NCBI GenBank assembly: GCA_900637135.1
Contig: LR134353.1
Coordinates: forward strand, 4,030,001-4,094,000
DNA from: Mycolicibacterium flavescens
GTDB lineage: Bacteria; Actinomycetota; Actinomycetes; Mycobacteriales; Mycobacteriaceae
Direction: 5' to 3'
DNA length: 64,000 nucleotides
The position numbers and the translations under genes are program-made. This document shows, one piece after another, positions 61,302 through 64,000 of this stretch. Every line of letters starts with the position of its first letter. Position 1 is the stretch's first letter. The notes beneath the pieces were generated by a model. The model ran no database searches. It had not been told where the DNA came from and saw nothing but the letters and a program-made list of their open reading frames with translations.

Positions 61302-63935
61302 ATGAGCCGACCCGCCCCGCCCGCGCTGACCGTTCGGTACGACGGATCGACCCGAACCTTCGCGGCGGGCAATGACGTCGTCATTGGCCGCGATCTGCGC
61401 GCCGACGTTCGCATCGCCCATCCGTTGATCTCCCGTGCGCATCTGGTGTTGCGCTTTGACCAGGGCCGCTGGGTGGCGATCGACAACGGCAGCCTCAACG
61501 GGATGTTCGTCAACAACCGCAGAGTTTCCGCGGTCGACATCCACGACGGTCAGACGATCAACATCGGCAATCCCGACGGTCCGCGACTGACTTTCGAGAT
61601 CGGCCGCCATCAGGGCGCGGTGGGCCGGACGCCGACCGTGGCGGTGCCGATCGCCAACCAGCGACCGACGGGCACCTACCCCACCGCGCCGCCGCCCCCG
61701 CCGGTTTCGGGTCCACACTCGGCTCCGCACCCCGCGCGGCCATACGGTCCGCCGCCGGGTCAGGCGCGTCCGCAACCGACCTACCCGAGTGCGCCTCCCC
61801 CGCCCCGTCATCCCAGCACGCCGCAGCCCGCGGCCTATACGAGCCCTCAACAGCCGGTGCGTCAGGTGATATCGTCCCCGGCGCTCGAGTCGGCGACGAT
61901 GATGGGACCGACCGCGGCGCCGCGCTCCAGCGAGGGCAACCTCGCCACGAGCATGCTCAAGATCCTGCGGCCGGGAACCAGGCCGCCGGACAACGTCCCC
62001 GGCGCAGTCAAGATCGGTCGAGCCACCGACAACGACATCGTCGTACCCGACGTGCTGGCCTCGCGCCACCACGCCACCCTGGTGCCGACGGCGGCCGGTA
62101 CCGAGATCATCGACAACCGCAGCATCAACGGCACGTTCGTCAACGGTGCACGCGTGGAGTCCGCGCTGCTTCGCGACGGTGACACGGTCACGATCGGCAA
62201 CATCGACCTCGTCTTCTCCGGCGGCACGCTGGTCCGCCGCAGCGAGAGCGAGGCCGCGACCCGCACCGGCGGACTGGAAGTCCACGGCGTCACGTGGACG
62301 ATCGAGAACAACAAAACGCTGCTGGACAACATCTCGATCGCCGCGCGGCCGGGAACGCTGACCGCGATCATCGGCCCGTCGGGCGCCGGTAAGTCGACGT
62401 TCGCCCGGTTGGTCGCCGGCTACACCCATCCGACGACGGGCACGGTGACCTTCGAGGGCCACAACGTGCACGCCGAATACGCGTCGCTGCGCTCGCGGAT
62501 CGGGATGGTTCCCCAGGACGACGTCGTGCACGGTCAGCTGACCGTGCGTCAGGCGCTGATGTACGCGGCGGAACTGCGCCTGCCGCCGGACACCACGAAG
62601 GCCGACCGAGAACAGGTCGTCATGCAGGTGCTCGAGGAACTCGAGATGACCAACCATCTGGAGACCCGCGTCGACAAGCTCTCCGGCGGCCAGCGCAAGC
62701 GCGCTTCGGTTGCGCTCGAACTGTTGACCGGCCCGTCGCTGCTGATCCTCGACGAGCCGACCTCGGGTCTGGACCCCGCACTGGACCGCCAGGTGATGAC
62801 GATGCTGCGGCAACTGGCCGACGCCGGGCGCGTCGTGCTGGTCGTCACGCACTCGCTGACCTATCTCGACGTCTGCGATCAGGTGCTGCTGCTGGCGCCC
62901 GGCGGAAAGACCGCGTTCTACGGCCCGCCCAGCCAGATCGGCCCGTCGATGGGCACCACCAACTGGGCCGACATCTTCAGCTCGGTGGCCAGCGACCCCA
63001 AGGCGGCCAACGAGCGCTTCCTGTCCCAGCACGGGCCTCCGCCACCACCACCGCCGACCGAGGAGCCGTCCGATCTGGGCAGCCCGACGAGCACGAGCGT
63101 GCGGCGGCAGTTCTCGACGATCGCGCGCCGACAGGTGCGACTGGTGGTATCCGACCGCGGCTACTTCGCGTTCCTGATGCTGCTGCCGTTCATCATGGGC
63201 GTGCTGTCGCTCTCGGTGCCCGGTGACGTCGGGTTCGGCGTGCCCGTGCCTGCGATGCAGGGCGGCGCGGCACCCAACGAGCCGGGCCAGATCCTGGTCA
63301 TGCTCAACGTCGGCGCCATTTTCATGGGCACCGCGCTGACCATCCGGGCGCTGATCGGCGAACGGGCGATCTTCCGCCGCGAGCAGGCCGTCGGATTGTC
63401 AACGACCGCATACCTTTTGGCGAAGGTGTTCGTGTTCACCCTGTTCGCGGTCGTCCAGTCGGCGATCGTGACGGCGATCGCGATCATCGGCAAAGGTTGG
63501 GGTCCCGGTGCCGTCGACAGCGGTGCATTTATCGGCAACCGCAGCATCGAGCTGTTCGTCGACATCGCGGTGACGACGGTGGCCGCGGCGATGGTGGGCC
63601 TGGCGCTCTCGGCGTTGGCCAGGTCCAACGAACAGATCATGCCGCTACTGGTGGTGGCGATCATGTCCCAGCTGGTGTTCTCGGGCGGCATGATCCCCGT
63701 GACGGACCGGATCGTGCTCGACCAGATGTCCTGGTTCACCCCTGCCCGCTGGGGTTTCGCGGCTTCGGCCTCGACGATCGACCTGATCCGGTTGGTGCCC
63801 GGCCCATTGACGCCCAACGACCGACACTGGGAACACAGCGCGGGCACATGGCTGTTCGACATGGCCATGCTGGCGCTGATCTCCATCGGCTACACGGCGT
63901 TCGTGCGCTGGCGGATTCGGCTGAGCAGCGCTTAG
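61302..63935 (+). CDS. FHA-domain ABC transporter (Rv1747-like)
   Basis: The protein has about 877 residues. FHA domain 1 (about 20-100, IGRDLRADVRIAHPLISRAHLVL), a Pro-rich linker (about 120-195) and FHA domain 2 (about 228-310, IGRATDNDIVVPDVLASRHHATL) bind phosphothreonine. The ABC ATPase has Walker A GPSGAGKST (about 358-366), signature LSGGQRKR and Walker B LLILDEPTSGLD. The C-terminal ABC-2 permease has about six helices. This layout is that of Rv1747, an exporter linked to cell-envelope glycolipids and controlled by the kinase PknF. No kinase gene is visible in the window. Confidence 0.93.
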   Translation: MSRPAPPALTVRYDGSTRTFAAGNDVVIGRDLRADVRIAHPLISRAHLVLRFDQGRWVAIDNGSLNGMFVNNRRVSAVDIHDGQTINIGNPDGPRLTFEIGRHQGAVGRTPTVAVPIANQRPTGTYPTAPPPPPVSGPHSAPHPARPYGPPPGQARPQPTYPSAPPPPRHPSTPQPAAYTSPQQPVRQVISSPALESATMMGPTAAPRSSEGNLATSMLKILRPGTRPPDNVPGAVKIGRATDNDIVVPDVLASRHHATLVPTAAGTEIIDNRSINGTFVNGARVESALLRDGDTVTIGNIDLVFSGGTLVRRSESEAATRTGGLEVHGVTWTIENNKTLLDNISIAARPGTLTAIIGPSGAGKSTFARLVAGYTHPTTGTVTFEGHNVHAEYASLRSRIGMVPQDDVVHGQLTVRQALMYAAELRLPPDTTKADREQVVMQVLEELEMTNHLETRVDKLSGGQRKRASVALELLTGPSLLILDEPTSGLDPALDRQVMTMLRQLADAGRVVLVVTHSLTYLDVCDQVLLLAPGGKTAFYGPPSQIGPSMGTTNWADIFSSVASDPKAANERFLSQHGPPPPPPPTEEPSDLGSPTSTSVRRQFSTIARRQVRLVVSDRGYFAFLMLLPFIMGVLSLSVPGDVGFGVPVPAMQGGAAPNEPGQILVMLNVGAIFMGTALTIRALIGERAIFRREQAVGLSTTAYLLAKVFVFTLFAVVQSAIVTAIAIIGKGWGPGAVDSGAFIGNRSIELFVDIAVTTVAAAMVGLALSALARSNEQIMPLLVVAIMSQLVFSGGMIPVTDRIVLDQMSWFTPARWGFAASASTIDLIRLVPGPLTPNDRHWEHSAGTWLFDMAMLALISIGYTAFVRWRIRLSSA

Positions 63936-63962
63936 CGCGCCGATATCCGTGCGTGATGGGGA

Positions 63963-64000
63963 TCATTCCCCGTGGATGTTCAGGCCGTGCGCGGCGGCGA
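63963..64000 (-). CDS. Possible 3' end of a minus-strand gene
   Basis: On the minus strand one frame entering from the window edge reads AAAHGLNIHGE and stops at 63963-63965. Codon choice is GC-rich as in real genes here, and the 3'-to-3' spacing with the FHA-ABC gene is normal. Twelve codons are too few to identify a product. GGGG/CCCC bases near 63957-63971 could form a short hairpin between the two genes. Confidence 0.35.
   Translation of the reverse strand, partial: AAAHGLNIHGE

Overview
The window is high-GC chromosomal DNA from a mycobacterium, most likely a fast-growing environmental species (Mycolicibacterium type). The gene order closely follows the M. tuberculosis segment Rv3296-Rv3341 (lhr, nei2, glpD2, lpdA, amiA1/amiB1, deoD, pmmB, upp, add-deoA-cdd, sdhCDAB, sigJ, aminotransferase, dacB1, trpS, metC-metX, folD), with several insertions and losses. 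I could not run searches, so synteny and family calls come from recognised motifs, lengths and gene order. I saw no tRNA, rRNA, CRISPR array or IS element.

Layout. 1-1051: end of a short-chain dehydrogenase and a divergent TetR gene. 1140-6517: DNA repair pair lhr-nei2. 6596-9545: DesA3-type acyl-CoA desaturase with its flavin/2Fe-2S reductase, divergent from a FabR/DesT-type repressor. 9573-14013: enoyl-CoA hydratase, SDR, a polyproline secreted protein, about 580 bp without a gene, and a secreted glycoside hydrolase family 2 protein. 14015-26727: pseudouridine synthase, glpD2, lpdA, a DUF559 gene bracketed by 65-bp repeats, two M20 amidohydrolases, deoD, pmmB, upp, then an EspC-like gene with a WXG/NlpC-P60 hydrolase. 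26764-30014: two dynamin-like GTPases. 30149-34357: an Rv3311 homolog and the nucleoside salvage operon cdd-deoA-add. 34617-38098: succinate dehydrogenase sdhCDAB. 38143-39631: an ECF41 sigma factor (SigJ) convergent with a carboxymuconolactone decarboxylase-like gene that carries an ECF41-type promoter. 39742-45992: secreted protein, PrsW protease, aldehyde dehydrogenase, Lrp regulator, aminotransferase and an SMP-30-like protein. 46083-54714: dacB1, nitronate monooxygenase-like, guanidine-III riboswitch with an SMR exporter, YihY, trpS, xthA, a hydrolase and a monomeric isocitrate dehydrogenase. 54889-58325: SAM-IV riboswitch with metY, metX and a methyltransferase. 58404-64000: DUF3017, folD, an old-yellow-enzyme homolog, a small secreted protein and an FHA-ABC transporter.

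Regulation is unusually readable. Two riboswitches, one ECF41 promoter and many leaderless-type promoters (TANNNT placed 6-8 nt before the start codon) can be seen directly. Several long hairpins sit at gene ends. One group is a true 65-bp dispersed repeat family present in both orientations.
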